Source: Aquila chrysaetos chrysaetos (Eukaryota; Chordata; Aves; Accipitriformes; Accipitridae). Taken from it: a DNA stretch of 64,000 bases. Numbering within the stretch: the stretch's first letter is position 1; each line of letters opens with the position of its first letter. The notes beneath the pieces are model-generated. The model searched no databases. It was not told the DNA's origin and saw nothing but the letters and a program-made list of their open reading frames with translations. Where the stretch lies: the NCBI RefSeq assembly GCF_900496995.4, contig NC_044019.1, positions 2,914,001 to 2,978,000 on the forward strand, written 5' to 3'. This document shows positions 24,101 to 38,300 of this stretch, piece by piece. The position numbers were made by a program, and so were the translations under genes.

Positions 24101-24460
24101 CAGTGACGTCATGCACGCACCCCCGTGGCGTCAGCTCCAGCGGTCTGACGCAGGTCTCTCCCCTCTCTCCTCAGCCAATCAGCGCGCAAGACCCGGCGGC
24201 ACCCCGGTACATCGGAGGGAAGGGGGAGGGGAGGGAGGACGGAGCGGCCCCCTCCCCGTGCCGGTACCGGTGCCGGTGCCGCTGCCCGCGGCGCCCCGCC
24301 CGCCTCCCGCCGACCTTCCGCGCTGAGGGAAGCGGCTCCGGCCCGGGCCTCCCAGCGGGCGCGCAACGCGCATGCGCCGGGCCGCTCCGCCGTCCAATCA
24401 GCGACGGGGCGCCGCGAAGTCTGCCGGGAAAGACCGGGAGAGAAGCGGCAGCCGTGGCGG

Positions 24461-24479
24461 ACTACAACTCCCGGCATGC
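24461..24479. promoter_or_regulatory. ZNF143 (Staf/SBS) site 1
   Basis: ACTACAACTCCCGGCATGC matches the known ZNF143/THAP11 motif ACTACAANTCCCAGNATGC at nearly every position. It lies in the TXLNA promoter. Confidence 0.85.
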
Positions 24480-24524
24480 CCCGCGCGGGGATAACGCCCG
24501 GCATTTCTCCCGCCGCCGCCGCGG

Positions 24525-24540
24525 ACTACAACTCCCATGG
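24525..24540. promoter_or_regulatory. ZNF143 (Staf/SBS) site 2
   Basis: ACTACAACTCCCATGG repeats the left 12 bases of the ZNF143 motif in the same orientation, 64 bp from site 1, then diverges (ATGG instead of the usual GCATGC end). Confidence 0.7.
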
Positions 24541-24814
24541 TGCCCCGCGCCAACCGCCGGCTCCCGGCCTGCCCCGCGCGCGGGTCTCCCTCTTCCCGCC
24601 GAGGGAAGCCTCGCCTGAGGCAGCGGGAGCCCTCCCGCCTCCCCTCGAGGGACGGGGAGTCACGGCAGAGCCTCCCGCCTCCACCCGTGAGGGGAAGCTG
24701 CCCCAGCCGCCCCCCTCCTTCACCCACCCCCGGGGGAAAGGCCGGCCCAGCGAAGGTGCCCGCCCCGAGAGACTTCTGCCACAGCCACACCTCGAGTCAA
24801 CTGCACAGATGTAG

Positions 24815-26376
24815 TTTATTCGTTTCACAATAAAGGACTCATCAAACCAGAGCTCCGGCCGGCGTACGAGCAGCACCCCGACTCGCTTCTCACCCCCCCG
24901 GACGGCCTCCGCAGGCAGCGGCCAGGGGCTTGCCCGCAGCGACAGCCGGCTCTCCCCCACACCCCACAAGTGTTTTTGTTCTCCACAGCCTAGCGCGTTC
25001 GCTTTTGTTTAATGAAATCTTGGCTAAGTAACTCAAATCAGGTAGAGGAGTTTAAGACAGCTCTATGTTCGCTTATACAGTACGTGAGTAAACAGAGGAA
25101 AAGAAGCAGGACCACCAGTGAGTGAGTTGGGGCCATCATTTCCAGGTGTGCCTGCCTCACAGTGCTCTATTTACATAAATTACAGAAATTTTATATATAT
25201 TTTTTTCTCTGAAGCCCAATTAGACAAATATCTACCTATATATAATATAAAAAATACAGAGATTTGACTTTTTTTTTTTTAAGTAAAATGTACACGATCC
25301 AACTGTGAGCAGGAGGTAAACCTGAAAACTCAGGCCTGTTGCTACTGAAGTTAACACCGCACACAACACTGCTGTCAAGTGTAGCTACGTCCTCTTCCTC
25401 CAACCCATTAAATGATCCACCCCAACCCAAGTCAGAAAAAAAAGCCCCAGAACTCAAAACATGTTCTCATGGAAAAAAAAAAAAAAACCACAAAATTTTT
25501 TTCAAGTAAAGATGAAGATGGGTTTTCACCATTTCAACAGTTCCGTGACTTCAGTCAGTAGCAATGCAAACAAAGCCTGTGCAACAGCAGCTGTGCTTCC
25601 TGTTTCAAAAACCACCCAAGCATCCCGCCCTCTTCATAGTTACCATCTTTGGGGTCTTGTTGCCTTTTTTTTTTTCTCCTTGTAAATACCACTAGCAGTT
25701 CTTCAAAAAAACAACAAAAAAAAAATCTAGACAAAGGAAAGAAGCCTTCCCCCCAGAAAAATCTTCCCAGGAGTGGGAGAACTTCCCATTTCTGTCCATT
25801 TACAGTATATTTCAGGGGAAACTTGGCCCAGGTTCAACAGGACTGTCCACTGAAGGAGGGTCGCAGAAAGGCCAGGGCTAAACTTTGCTCTTGGCAAATT
25901 AGAGTCTTTAATAAAGAGTAACATGTGCAAAAAAATTAAATAGATCAACCCAGGTTTCCAGAATTATTGTTGTCAGAATGCGTACTTTCTATTTGTGTTC
26001 TTACCCAACCCAATGCTGAAATCTCAATTAAGTACCCGAGGTAAGAAGTGACATTTGGGAGAGATCACCACAAAGAAAAAAAAAACAAAAAAAAAACACC
26101 AAGAGGTGCAATCTGTTACCTCAGTGTCCTTCCTCCACCCAGATGCCTGCTTTAAAGACATGTATGTATGCAGCAGCAAAAAGAAAAAAAAGTGTAAGAA
26201 CATCCCCTTCTCTCCATGAGGACAAAGCACTGTTTCTAGTTGTTTGAAGGAAGAATTGTTTCCTAACAGGTGGAGTGGGTGTTTAGCCTTCCATTTGCAA
26301 GGAGGGGATGGGACAATCAGCTGCTCCCAGTTGCTTTCCGGCAAGTTTGTGGTGGTTTTTTTTTCCCCCAGGCACA
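24815..26376 (-). other. KPNA6: KPNA6 3' UTR with polyadenylation signal
   Basis: A long 3' UTR follows the KPNA6 stop, with A- and T-rich stretches (for example 25268-25280, 25470-25487 and 26076-26098). A canonical AATAAA on the minus strand (plus tttatt, 24815-24820) is the likely end. Confidence 0.7.
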
Positions 26377-29300
26377 TTATAGCTGGAAACCTTCCATGGG
26401 GGCTTCAGGTTGCTGGAAGATGAATTGCTGCTGGTTCTCATCTACCTGGGGAGCTAGAGTGGAGTCATCCTCTACTCCAAAGTAGTGCTCAATCAGGTCA
26501 AAGGCCTTCTGGTAGATCTCTTGGTTCTCATGGCTCTGTAGGAACTCTATCTTATCCAAACCTTGGAGGAAAAAAAAAAAAGTGGAATGTGATGAAACAA
26601 GTAGATCCTAATACTTACGCTGTCCCACATTCATCCTCCACCCTTGCCCCTATTCACTGCAAGACCTCTGTCTGTTAGATTTGCATTTTGTGAGCAGCAC
26701 TGACATCTAAAGCTAACTATTGCAGAGCTGCTTGTGGATTTCATCTGTATCGGGCAGCATTAATGTCCTTTCAATAGCAGGTTTAGCTGACACAGCTAAA
26801 GCAGATGTGCTCCCAGCTCTCTGCTGGAGACTAAACCAGATTTCAGTGAAATTAAAACAACTGGCTGTGAACAGTTTGGTAGTTGCAGGGGGTAGCGAGG
26901 GGAAGGAAGCAGGGCCCATCCCAGTAGCCTCCAGCAGAAGGGCAGCAACAGCTTTAGCTGCCCTAATTAAATCCACTGCTGAACAGAAAGCATCCAAGTA
27001 CAACATACTCTCAAGAATTTCAAGAATTATTCTTACTGGGAAAATCAGGACACACAATGTAACAGTCAGCAAGAGGGCAAATCAGACACTGGCAGTATAC
27101 AGGGAGTTTCAGACCAAAATAGGAACTGTTCCTCAAAGCATTAAGAGCAGGACAAAAAAAACCCCACCAAATTAAGTCACTCCAGGGAAAAGCAAAGTCC
27201 TTCTGGATTTCCACTATACATCTATAGTGTACCACTGGGTACAGTAGAGCAATCAGACCCAGAAGCATCACTTTTTGCTTAGATCAGCTTATTTCTGATT
27301 AACACTTCCAACTGGTGCGAGCCACAATTATCAGCTTGGCCTCCAGGTCTAGGAAGCTTGGATCAGAAGTATGATAGTTTTTACTTCCAAGTATTTTGTC
27401 CTATGCCCCATCACAAGAGTCTAAAGAGACAGACTACTGGAACAAATATTGGCTAGTTTGGAATATACTAAATCCCCTAGCACAGCAGAAGAGCAACCAA
27501 CAAAACTAGCAGACACCAAACACCTGTGGTGTTAAAGTCAATAGCACCGAGGCCACCAGCCACAACCTACCATAAGCCTCCTCAATCAGGCTACAGTACG
27601 GGTTGATGCCTGTCCCACTCTGGTTGGCTTCCTGCTCTCCAAGCCTCAGTATATTCTCCAGGCCATTCAACGCCACCTGAACAATCTTGGAGTCCATGAC
27701 AGTCAGCAGGTCGCAAAGAGGCTTGATACAACCCAAGTTTACCAAGTATCTGAAGAGAGAGCACCAACAACATACACTTGCTGTTCAGGATCTAGCAAGC
27801 ATCACCTTTGCTCAGTGAGAAAGAGCAAGGGAAATGAGTCAAACTAAAATACAAAAGTTACCTTAAAATATGTATTTACTGTTCTGCAAGGTTAATTTTT
27901 ATCCACTTATTTGTATACACACCCACTCTTTTAAGAAACCTGCTAACTCCCTTTGAAATCCAGGTGCTACTCAAATTAAGCCCACACTGCAATTTAATTG
28001 TCATCAAGTTTGGACATTTAGCCTAGCCTAAGCTATCTAAAGGGGGAGGGCGGAAGTAGTTTGGACTAGCTCATCCTTATTCAGAAGGAAGCTACAACTT
28101 GCAGCGCAGTATATGATCCAGCTATAGCTCTGCCTGTGTCTCAGGTACTGTACCGGATGTTCTCCAAATTACTCCCTTGCTACTTGTCTTGCAGTTCCCA
28201 CAAAGACAAAGCTACTATACATTCAGACAGATTTCCCCTAAGAGGGGCCACCGAGAGTACCTGATCTGTTCGGGAGTTCCTCCTGACGTTGCATTTGTGA
28301 TAGCCCATGCTGCCTCTTTCCTCGTGCGGAATTCTGCTTTCTGCAAGATTTCTATCAGTACCGGGAAAATGTTTGCATCGATGACTGCCTGGGGAGAGAG
28401 AGTAGTAAGAAGAGTTTCAATTGGCAACACAGTTTCTAAAAGGCTATTAAGCACCTGAAAGAAACCTCTATCTCCATTTTCCAATGCAAAAGAACTTTCC
28501 AAGCTGTACCCTTCAGCGATTCCTCCATTTTATTCCTCAGCCAAATCCTATTAACAGGAGATATCCAATTCCATAACTAGCACAGCCTACAATCCCTATT
28601 ATTGCATCAATACTGTAGGAGTGCTTTCATCACTTATCTGCTTTTTTATGTAGGTCATTAAAAGGATAATTAAAACTCAACAAGCTCCAGCTTTTCAAAA
28701 GGGTATCTCTAACTGAGCATAGAAAAATAGGGGCTGTATGTCCTCTTGTTCCAATGATCCAACCTGTGGGACTCATTTTAGGCTAGTCTTTGTGGGTACA
28801 ATTAGCAGGCTCTTTTTAGCTCTTGTTTGGCAGATGGCTGGGAGCAGCAAATTTGCAAATTACTGCAGAATAAGAGATGTGAACAAATACAGCCTCCAAG
28901 TGTCAGATAAGATAAAAAGTTGCAAACCCTTAATGCCGAGCTTGGAATCTAGGATCATTACAGATGCGCTGGAGAAGACTGTACCTGTATTTGTGCTCTG
29001 TTTCCAGCTGTGATGTTAGATATAGTCCAGCAGGCTTCTTTCCTGATTGACTCCTTGGGACTACTTAATAAGTGAAGAAGACAAGGCAGGGCTGAACAGT
29101 TCAGAATCACCTTTTGAGAAAGAAAACAGAAGTGAGATCACCAGTATCAGGTAACAGAGCTCATGGGCACTGCACTTCCCTGCAAGACAGTCATTTCCCC
29201 TCACCTGGGTCTGGATGTCATCCCCTGTCACGATGTTGCCAACTGCTCGCAAAGCTGGGGAGGCCACTTTGTAGTCGTTGTGCCTGCAGGAAAAATGGTA

Positions 29301-32300
29301 CACGGACAAAAACCAAATCTATCAGATCACATGCACCTGGATATTCACGAGATTCTCTCCCCAGTATCTCATCTGCATTATTTACTTTGAATTCCATCCC
29401 CTACCATGTAGAAGCATACAGGAAGTTGACCGTATTGCCACTGGACAAGCAGACTGAAAACAAAGGTGCAATACAGAGTTTTCATCCTTTATATCCTAAC
29501 TCCATCAACTTCAGCTTAATTACAGACCTCACCTTTTACATATCCTTACTGAACAAAGATGTTGTTAACACAATGAGAACACCCAGAATTTTTCAGGAGA
29601 ATTTTGGAAGCAAGTATCTCACAGTTCTACCAATTCTGAAGGTGTTAGAGGCCCATTCAAACTGCAAATAGCAAACATTTTTGTCCAAGTTTCCACATAG
29701 ATATCAGAGAAACAAAGCCAAGCTGAGTTTTGCTAGACAGTATTCTTGCCATCTTTGATTTGCCTACTAACTAGGCTTCCGCAAGCCTATTTGGAGTTTG
29801 AGAGCACAAGACACTCTGCAGTCTCCTCTCCCTTCACGGATTAGAAGTGTCAGTCCAGCCTCTCTTTAATAAGTTCTTCCTGGCGTACAGTATTAACTAG
29901 CATTCCAGCACTATAAAATGCTCAGCTTCCTCAAAGAAAAGCCAGTAAACTGCACCTCTCAACCTGCTTCAGACCCTCCTACATAACAGCTCCAAAGTCA
30001 GCTAAGGTACCCATTACCTGGATCCTCTGCGCATGAGAGGTGTGAAGAGTGCTCTGATGGGTTTAAATATGAACTCATGCTCAGTCACATGCTTCCCAGT
30101 CTCACTGGGCTGAAGCAGCAAGACAAGTTACTTACATTAACAGCTCCACCAGTCGCCGACACACTCCCGAGTCAATGACTGCTTGAATTTTCTCATTGGG
30201 GCCATCTGATAAGTAGGAAAGAGCCCAGCACGCATCTGCCAGCAAGTCAGAGTCACTGTTGAATAACAATCGGGACAACACTGGCAGGCAGGGAGATACC
30301 TACAACAGCCACCACCCCAGAAGGTTAGTCACGTTCTGTCAAGGACCACCACATTTGCAAGCAAACACCATGTGGCTATGCTGACTGACAAGATAACAAG
30401 TCTTGAATGTCCACAGTTTCCTTCCCCAAAGTCAGCAGCTTCCTTGCTGGTTCACATACCTCGTAATCACAGTGTCTAAAGTTACCTCAACAGCTTTATT
30501 GCTACACTAAAATTACATCCCTTCCTCTTGGACCAAGTCTAGACTCCTGAGACAAGTGCTGCTGCGCATGCTACCATTTGGAAGCTCCTTATATGTCTTA
30601 TGTAAGAGCACTGCTCCATTTCTTACTCTTAATAACCCTAAATAGCTCAATATTCAGAGCAGCAACAATCAACACTTACACCTCTGAGTACTTCAATCAT
30701 TTATAAGTGGTTTTATATTTAAACTCAATTCAGATTTCATCCCTTACCACAGATTTCCCAGCTTTGACACACACGAGCTTTCATTTAAAACAAGTGAGAA
30801 CACATTGATCTTAAAAGATTTTTGTTCTGCCAAGGAAAGATGAGACACCTGAAAGGCCAGCAGAACCTTTTATTAGTGCCACTAGCACACCAGGAAAGGG
30901 AAAGAGGAAAGCTACTACAGCTCCCATGTAGCTACACGAGTCTGTTTTGTAGCATTTGGAGGTCTCAGAGTCAAGATTTTAGTCACAAATTGAGTGAAGT
31001 CTCAAAATTGCAGAGTTTATAACAAAAGGGTTTAGAGAAGCCCACAGCGTATGCTACTTTGCAAGGAAGCCTGGGCTTTCCCCTTGAGGGGTCCAGCTGA
31101 TGGGCTGCCAATAGAGCCAGGCAGAAACGTTGGCAGAAAAATTAAACAGGCACTCAAACATTTGCTGAACAGTAAGATCAACCTCAGCAGGGAGAGCCTC
31201 GCCCTGTTCCCTCCCAGAATGACTTACAGAAGTCCAACAGCCAAAAATAATTTAGACAAACATCTTAACTGGGTGTCTCCCATCACCTCTCTGCCAACAA
31301 GGCATTTATTCTCACCTTATCAAATTCAGGTGGTGGACTCTTTCCTCTGCACAAGTTTGACAAGGCCCAGACAGCATTTCGTGTCATTGTCAACCTGGTG
31401 GACTTCGTAAGGAGCCTAAAGAGACAATTACCATGAATTATAATCCTTGATGTGGAAGCCAGCAAGGGAATCAGAAGAAGGAAAACTAGTATGATTTTAA
31501 GGAAGTCAAATCACTATTCCACTTGCTGTAGCTCAAGCCATGCTGCTTGTCACTTGAGCCTCTCAATAAGCAGAAGTGACATGCAACTACTTCTTAGGAT
31601 AAATAGCTATTATTCCTAGCAACATCAACTGACACAAGTCAGGAAGGCAAGTTCCACATTAGACAAGTTGCAGAAAGAATGGCAAGTTAGTCAAATGCAG
31701 TTCCAAGTTCAAATTCAGCCCAGGCAGACACTCACACCCTTATCTGAGGTCAGATGGTCCTCACTAGAGACCAACTGACACAAACTGCTGTCTCTCAACT
31801 CTAATGAGGACAGTGAGTTCTGTGCGCTGAGGACTTCAGTCAGCAATCACTGCTGACAGGTGACTGACAGAAGTAGCAGTATAACAAGCCAAGTCACTTG
31901 TGACAAAGCATCAGTTTGCCAAGGACAGGATGAAGTAAGGATTAATTCTTTCCAGAGCAGTGAACAGTACTTGAGAGCACACTCCTGACAGGCAGATCTT
32001 CTGACTACGGTGGGTATGCACCACACAAGAGCTGCAGAGGCAAGGTGGTGTGCAAAGACCTGCTCCCTTTCCTCAGTTCTAGAGGAGCCCACTCAGAAAA
32101 GCACCTGAAATCCATAGCATAAGCACACAGAGCAGGCATCTGGAGGGATACAGTGAAACAGCAAGCCCTGTGACTTCAGAAAGACAAGCATGCTGCAACA
32201 GCACCCGCTTCAGATTCAGAGCAGGGTAAAGGTTTGTGAGAAGGCATGTTATCTACCAAGTCCCACTATTTATCAGATACTTCTCTGAACTGCCAGTTTA

Positions 32301-35300
32301 TCTGATACCAATGATTTGATTCCCAGTGAACATTACCACACATCGCTAGGGAATCTATTTGCCCAGCTCAAATATTGCTCTGCTGTAGTACAATGGGACT
32401 TCAAGAACTGTATTGGCAAGTATTCATGGCTACTCACATTAATAAGGGAGGAAGAATAGCGCAGTTAAGGACATAATCTCTACACACAGAGCTGTCTCCA
32501 GCAATGTTCCCCAATGCCCAGACAGCCTGAAAGGAAACAGCAACAGTTTTAGCATTCACACAGTTTCTGAATAGAGGAAGAAAAGGGTAGTGTGCTAAGA
32601 AAGCATTTTCCCTATAATTCCAGGCAAACAATACTTCAATTTGTGGTCTGAAGCCAGTTGTTAGACACTGGTCACTCATTTTAAATGCTGCACTTTAATC
32701 GTGTGCAATCCACTGTGGTTCTCTCCCTAACCCCAAAGTAAGAAGTGAACCTTACCTGTTCTTGAACATCCTCAAAGTCAGAGTTTAACAGCTCTATAAA
32801 TATAGGAACTGCCCCAGCCTCAATTACTATTTTTGTTTGTTGGGAAGTTCCTGATGCAATATTTGTCAGTGCCCACGCTGCTTCAAACTGAAACAAGCAA
32901 ATAAACAACAAAAGTATGAATAAAATAATCCTGATTTAGCAAAATATTTGCCATTAAATTTTGGCTATAATTCTTTCAACTTCTACTAAAAAGGCTGTGA
33001 GAGAAAGAAAGCATATCACAACAGAACACCTCAATACTCAAAGGATTTTATTTTCTTGAGCAATAAAAAGCCATATCTGCTAAATGCCTTCTCAGAGGCT
33101 ATAGCTTCTCAAAGAATTAGCAAATGAAGACATCACTGTCAGTCACACCGCATTATTTCACCTATGCAACAATTTTAAGTGAGAAAAGTGAAGACACACA
33201 GTTCATAAATACATGTGGAGTAGAAAGTTTTCTGTACCTAGTGCAGACTAGCCAGTTCTAGGCCACCCCCTCATCTGGCTAACACCACAAAGATGCCTTG
33301 AGTTCAAGTGGAGCTGAGCAGCAAGTTCCCTGCTTTTGCCACTCATTCTTTGGTTTAAAACCAGATTTACATTCAGTTCTTCTTGAAAGTAAGCCCCTGT
33401 GATACATGGCCTTGGACCAGAGGGCAGGAAGAAAGATGAAGGCAGTCATCAACACTGATCCAACTCCATGTATGGAAGTATCTTTAACCCCTACATAGTA
33501 ACTATAGTTATTACCAAGCTGGATGGAATCTCAAGAAGCCATCTAGTCCATCCCTCTGCCCCACAGCAGGATCAGCACTACCTAACCCATTTCTAACAGA
33601 CTCTTAGCCTGTACTTAAAAGCCTCCAATAAGGGAGGTTTTTCCTCACACAACTTCTGCCTATAGATTTATTCTGTGGCCCCACCAGCTCCCAGCAGAAA
33701 TATCAGACACAGGAAGGCCAATTCTCTTCCACTGCAGCTGAACGATGTTATTTTTGCCAGCATTCTTCCAAGAATTTCATTTAGAGCAATTTATAGTTTC
33801 CTTTTTTTGTCTAAGCATTACAGGCTACCTTTGTCTTCTCCTATAGGTCACATAACATGCATCTTTTGGGTTCAAGACATCATTTTTCCCTGATAGCACC
33901 TGTGGGTTCACATTGCTAAGCTGTGAAAGTTAAACACCTATATGCCATGAAGAATTCATACCACAATCTCCTTTACCTGTAGCGTGCAATTTTCACTTCT
34001 TTTCAGGAATTCAACAAATCTGTCCACCACTCCCTGAGTGTTTATCACTTCATCTATTGGAGGATTCGGCTCTGAAATAGCAAGGCAGTGTCAAAACAGT
34101 ATATAGGTCTAATGCAGGGTCAAAACAGTATATAGGTCTAATGGAGGGGAATAACAAGCATGAACTATTACTGAATTGAATGATCTCAAGCTGTACTGAA
34201 CTCAGCAGCACAACTCTCCAGAAGCACTTTCTGTACAATTCATAGAACTGTAAATCATTAGCAATATATTAGATTATTAAGTTTCTAGATTATAACTTAC
34301 TTGCCCCAAGCTCAAAGCTGCTAGGCTTCTGTAGAGCCATACACGTGCACAAATGCTTGCAAAAGAAAGGCTACGTCAGATCCTATGGCAGCGATGAGTT
34401 TTTACCTTTGGAGAGTAACTTTCTGAATTTCTGAGTGGTTGCTAGCTGTAGATCAGGGTCATCTGAGAAAAGCATCTCTACCATCTCTCTTGTGATCACT
34501 CCCTCCTGAAATGATGCGAAGGAGACAGAACAATGATTCCATTTCACACTAAGATTATTTAAGGCATCACAGTCATGACAGCCTACCACAATTCTGTGCT
34601 TAGCTAGTAATCCAAAGATTCACAATTTGAGATTACAGCACACTATTTACTTCCTGGCAGACTCTTCCAGTTCACTGTACTAACATTTGCAACATTCTCA
34701 AAAGTGAGAAAACAAAAGCATTGAGGTTTGTCAGTTCTATGCAGTCCACAGCATTAAATCTATCTGGAGGCACGACTGCAACAAGGAAAGGCACCTTACC
34801 CCACATGTTGTGGAACTAACATAGGAATCCACAAGGAGACTATCAAACATGGAGGCATCTTCATTGATCAACTCCACGTTTCTTCTTTTAAAGAGCTGGT
34901 GGTGAACAAAACACAGGAGTCATTATTAGAAAGCAATGATGAACAGTCTTCATAACTAGACATTCTTGTTCCTCAAACAAGATACCGTCAGCTAGACTGA
35001 ACGCAACCTGAATAAAAAAGTAGTCATTAATAACAGCTCTGCACTCTGAAGACTAGTTTGGCATACAAACCCCAATAATAAAACATGCTAAGTCTTGCCC
35101 TCAGATATGTAAATGCCCAAGTCACTGAGACACTGGTACAGGCAAGTGCAGATTTTGACCTAACAAGTTAGAGAAACTGGGGAGAAGGCAGCTTGTAGAT
35201 GATGCACTAATAGACCAAACATTTAGTCTGAGCCTCATACATCACCTGGGAATCACCTCTTTCATAGACCTCCAAGCCAAAAAAAAAACCAGCTCAGAAT

Positions 35301-38300
35301 TAAGAAATATGTGCAGCCCATACTTTCACTTGCTCTTCCTGCTTCTCGAGGAAATAAACCCATTCACTAATTAATAAAAAAAAAAACAACTTTAAAAACA
35401 AGGATCTGTGAACAAAAACCTCCAGTACCCCAAGAACAAAGTGCTTAGAGAGCTCTTGATGTGAGCTACACTCTGTACCAGGTACAAAGAAAAAGAGAAA
35501 AGCAAGATCTCAGTTAGAACAGGGAAAAATAAGAGGACTGCCAACAAACCTTAATGCACAGATCCTTGAAGATTCCAGTTTGGCAGCAGCACAATCCTGG
35601 TTGTGTTAAGGCTGTACACAAGCTAGTCAAGATGACAGTTACCTGTTGCTCTCGTTTCTGTTTGCGCAGTTGAATTCCTTCCTCTTCTCTTCTCCGACGC
35701 ATTTCCTCAGGATTTAGGGCTTTGTTCTTGTAACTCTTCATTCGATAGTTATCCTTCGCAGGACTCGCCATGGTTTCTGTGAAGAGAAAAAACATACCTG
35801 CCTCAGATTTCTTATCACTCTCTGCTCCTTTACCCACACGTCCTTTCTGACAAGAAGTCTGTGCACATGAAGAAGCATGGAATAGACAGATTAAACAGAC
35901 TTATTTGCAAGAGCTGGTCTCAAAAACTAAAGTAGAAGCTTCAAGTTAGAATGTGATCCTAACCTTAGTTCATGTGATATGCTGTCATGGTAAGAGTGTT
36001 ACGAAGTTTCTAGGAAGCATAAGAATAGATTTACGGTTCTGAAAGGAACCTGGACCCAGCTTCACAATATCGAGCACATTAGCCATATGAAAGGCTTCTA
36101 CTCAAACAGCTTCACTGTCCTCGGGAGGTGCATAACTCAATTCTACTTTGGTTTTCAGCAGAAATTATTTCCCTTGTATCATCATGGCATAAACCACACC
36201 TTGACATTTTTTTCCCAGATTGAGAGGTTCACTGCGTACGCATGGCAAAAATCCAACAGAACTCACAGCAAACCAAGGCCTTGGTTTTATAACAATAAAA
36301 AAACCTTCCAAAAAGCAGGGTTGTATGTAACATAGGCCATGTTTGTCCCACCAGGTTACTGCAAATGTTCAGTACCTGACCTACTTATTTGGTTGCTTCA
36401 TATCTGACTAATGCTGTACTTCAAACTTGATTACTTGTGTATTTGCCTCCTAGTCAGGGAAGTGACACTCCACTATTTGGCACAGTTAAAGGCAACCAGG
36501 GCCAAGCAGTAACCTGAGTACAAAAGGATATCAATTCCTCAGCTGCATCCAGCTGTAATCCACTGCTTTGACCACACTGACTCCTTTTTGCATCTTTCCT
36601 AACACTCCCTTTCTCCCATTTATTATACAGATTATTTGCTTAACATCTGTGCCTTCCTCAGGACAGGAAGGAAGCAATCATGATACACAACATCAGAGTG
36701 CCAATTAATCCATAGACCAACTTACTCTTCTCCAGAAGTCTGCTGGACACCAATGCTTTTGTTTTCTTCCAACTGCTAAGGGCAGGTAGAAGAAGCGTCC
36801 TGTGAAAGTTTGCAGCGCTATCTCCTTACCCTTCTTCTTTCAAGCTTTAAGCACTCCTCAGCCATACTGCTTACAGAAAGTTTCAGTGCGACTTATCAGC
36901 TGCCTCCAGCCATTCTGGAGACCTTCCAAGGTCAGCTGGAGAAGTTTCAGACCTTACTGCCCTCCAACTAGGAAAGCCCACAGCCAAGACAAGACATATA
37001 CAACGTACAAATATCCAACATTTCATTGCTATGGAAAGAGGAAACAACTGGGAAAAAAATGTATTTTAACAGGAGAGGAAACAAAATAACTTTCAGTTCT
37101 ATGATTTTCACAAAACAGCTAAAAAGATACCAAGCACTGTGAAAAAGTCAGGCTCTATTTCTCAGCATCTGCTTTCCAAGAGGGCATTCTCTTTCCTAGC
37201 CAAAGCATCAAGAGGACATTCTTCTGAAAAGCAATAAAGAAAAAAACCACCAAACCCCAAGTCCTCTGGTTGTTTACACTGTAACAGAGATACATGTCCC
37301 TGACAAACACCCCTGACCCCATGCTGCCCAGAGCTGTGAAACAGTTTTGAAGCTCAGCAACCAACAGCTACATGCAGAGACAACACCAGGCTTGAAGAGG
37401 TGCAGCATGATGGTTTGCAAGTTTATTGGCACCTCTGAAACTAAAAAGAAACTACTGACCACAACTCTTCATCAGTAAAAGCAGTATTCCAGTGCCAGGT
37501 TAGAAAGCCTTTTTCAGTAACTTGCTCAGGGCACAGTAAGTGGCCAGAAGTTATAAGAAAAAGGTACTATGTCATGCTGAGCACCACTAAGGAAAAGGCA
37601 TATGGCCTCAAAACTGACTGTAGGATTAAAGCAATCAAATTACAGTAGGTCTTGCAAGATCTTGAGCCTTACAGAAGTTTACCTTTAGTTCCTTTTCCAA
37701 GTACCACATTTTATAAGGTCTGTCCTCAATAAAACCAAGGCAAGAAACCTACTTACAACACTAAACATGGCAGCTGGACTATACCTTACTGACAGCCTCA
37801 CTGTGAAGCCTGTACTAAACCATTAAATTTTTCTCTAAGTTTATTTCTCACGAGTCAGAGGTTCACAGGAATAGCTGGCCTGTTTCTAAAGGTATATGAC
37901 AGCACACTCCTCATTCTAAAAGACCATTTACATGGCAAAGAAAATCAGAGATTGAAGATCACAGGAACTATGCAACTGTTCTCACTTGTCCATCCCTCTT
38001 CCCAACAGTACTGTATGCCAAGAATGAAAGGAAGAATTTTATTATTTTTAACTGAAAAGCAGCCAATTCAGAAGATAGAAGACTTCAAAAAAATCTACAG
38101 GCTTTAGGGGTTTATATCTTATCTTACAGTAGCAAGGTGTGTCAGCTACATATAGATTTTAATTCAGAAAATGTATTTAACCACCCCTGTTATGTCAGTG
38201 TATTCATATTACCACCCCAACGCTAATGGCTAATACAGCCACACAAAAGAGCAAGAGTTGCTAGCTTAATTCTGAAGATTACAACAGAATCCCTAGCAAA

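Larger units (their letters stand above)
24101..24560 (-). promoter_or_regulatory. TXLNA: TXLNA CpG-island promoter
   Basis: A TATA-less, GC-rich region with a cluster of recognisable elements: a full palindromic CRE (TGACGTCA, 24104-24111), CCAAT boxes (CCAATCAG at 24175-24182 and 24394-24401), a palindromic NRF1 site (GCGCATGCGC, 24368-24377) and two ZNF143-type sites. This is typical of a housekeeping promoter. A possible exon-1 donor (GGAAG|gtcggc) lies near 24316 on the minus strand. The KPNA6 transcript ends only about 250 bp further right, so the two tandem genes are tightly packed. Confidence 0.75.
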
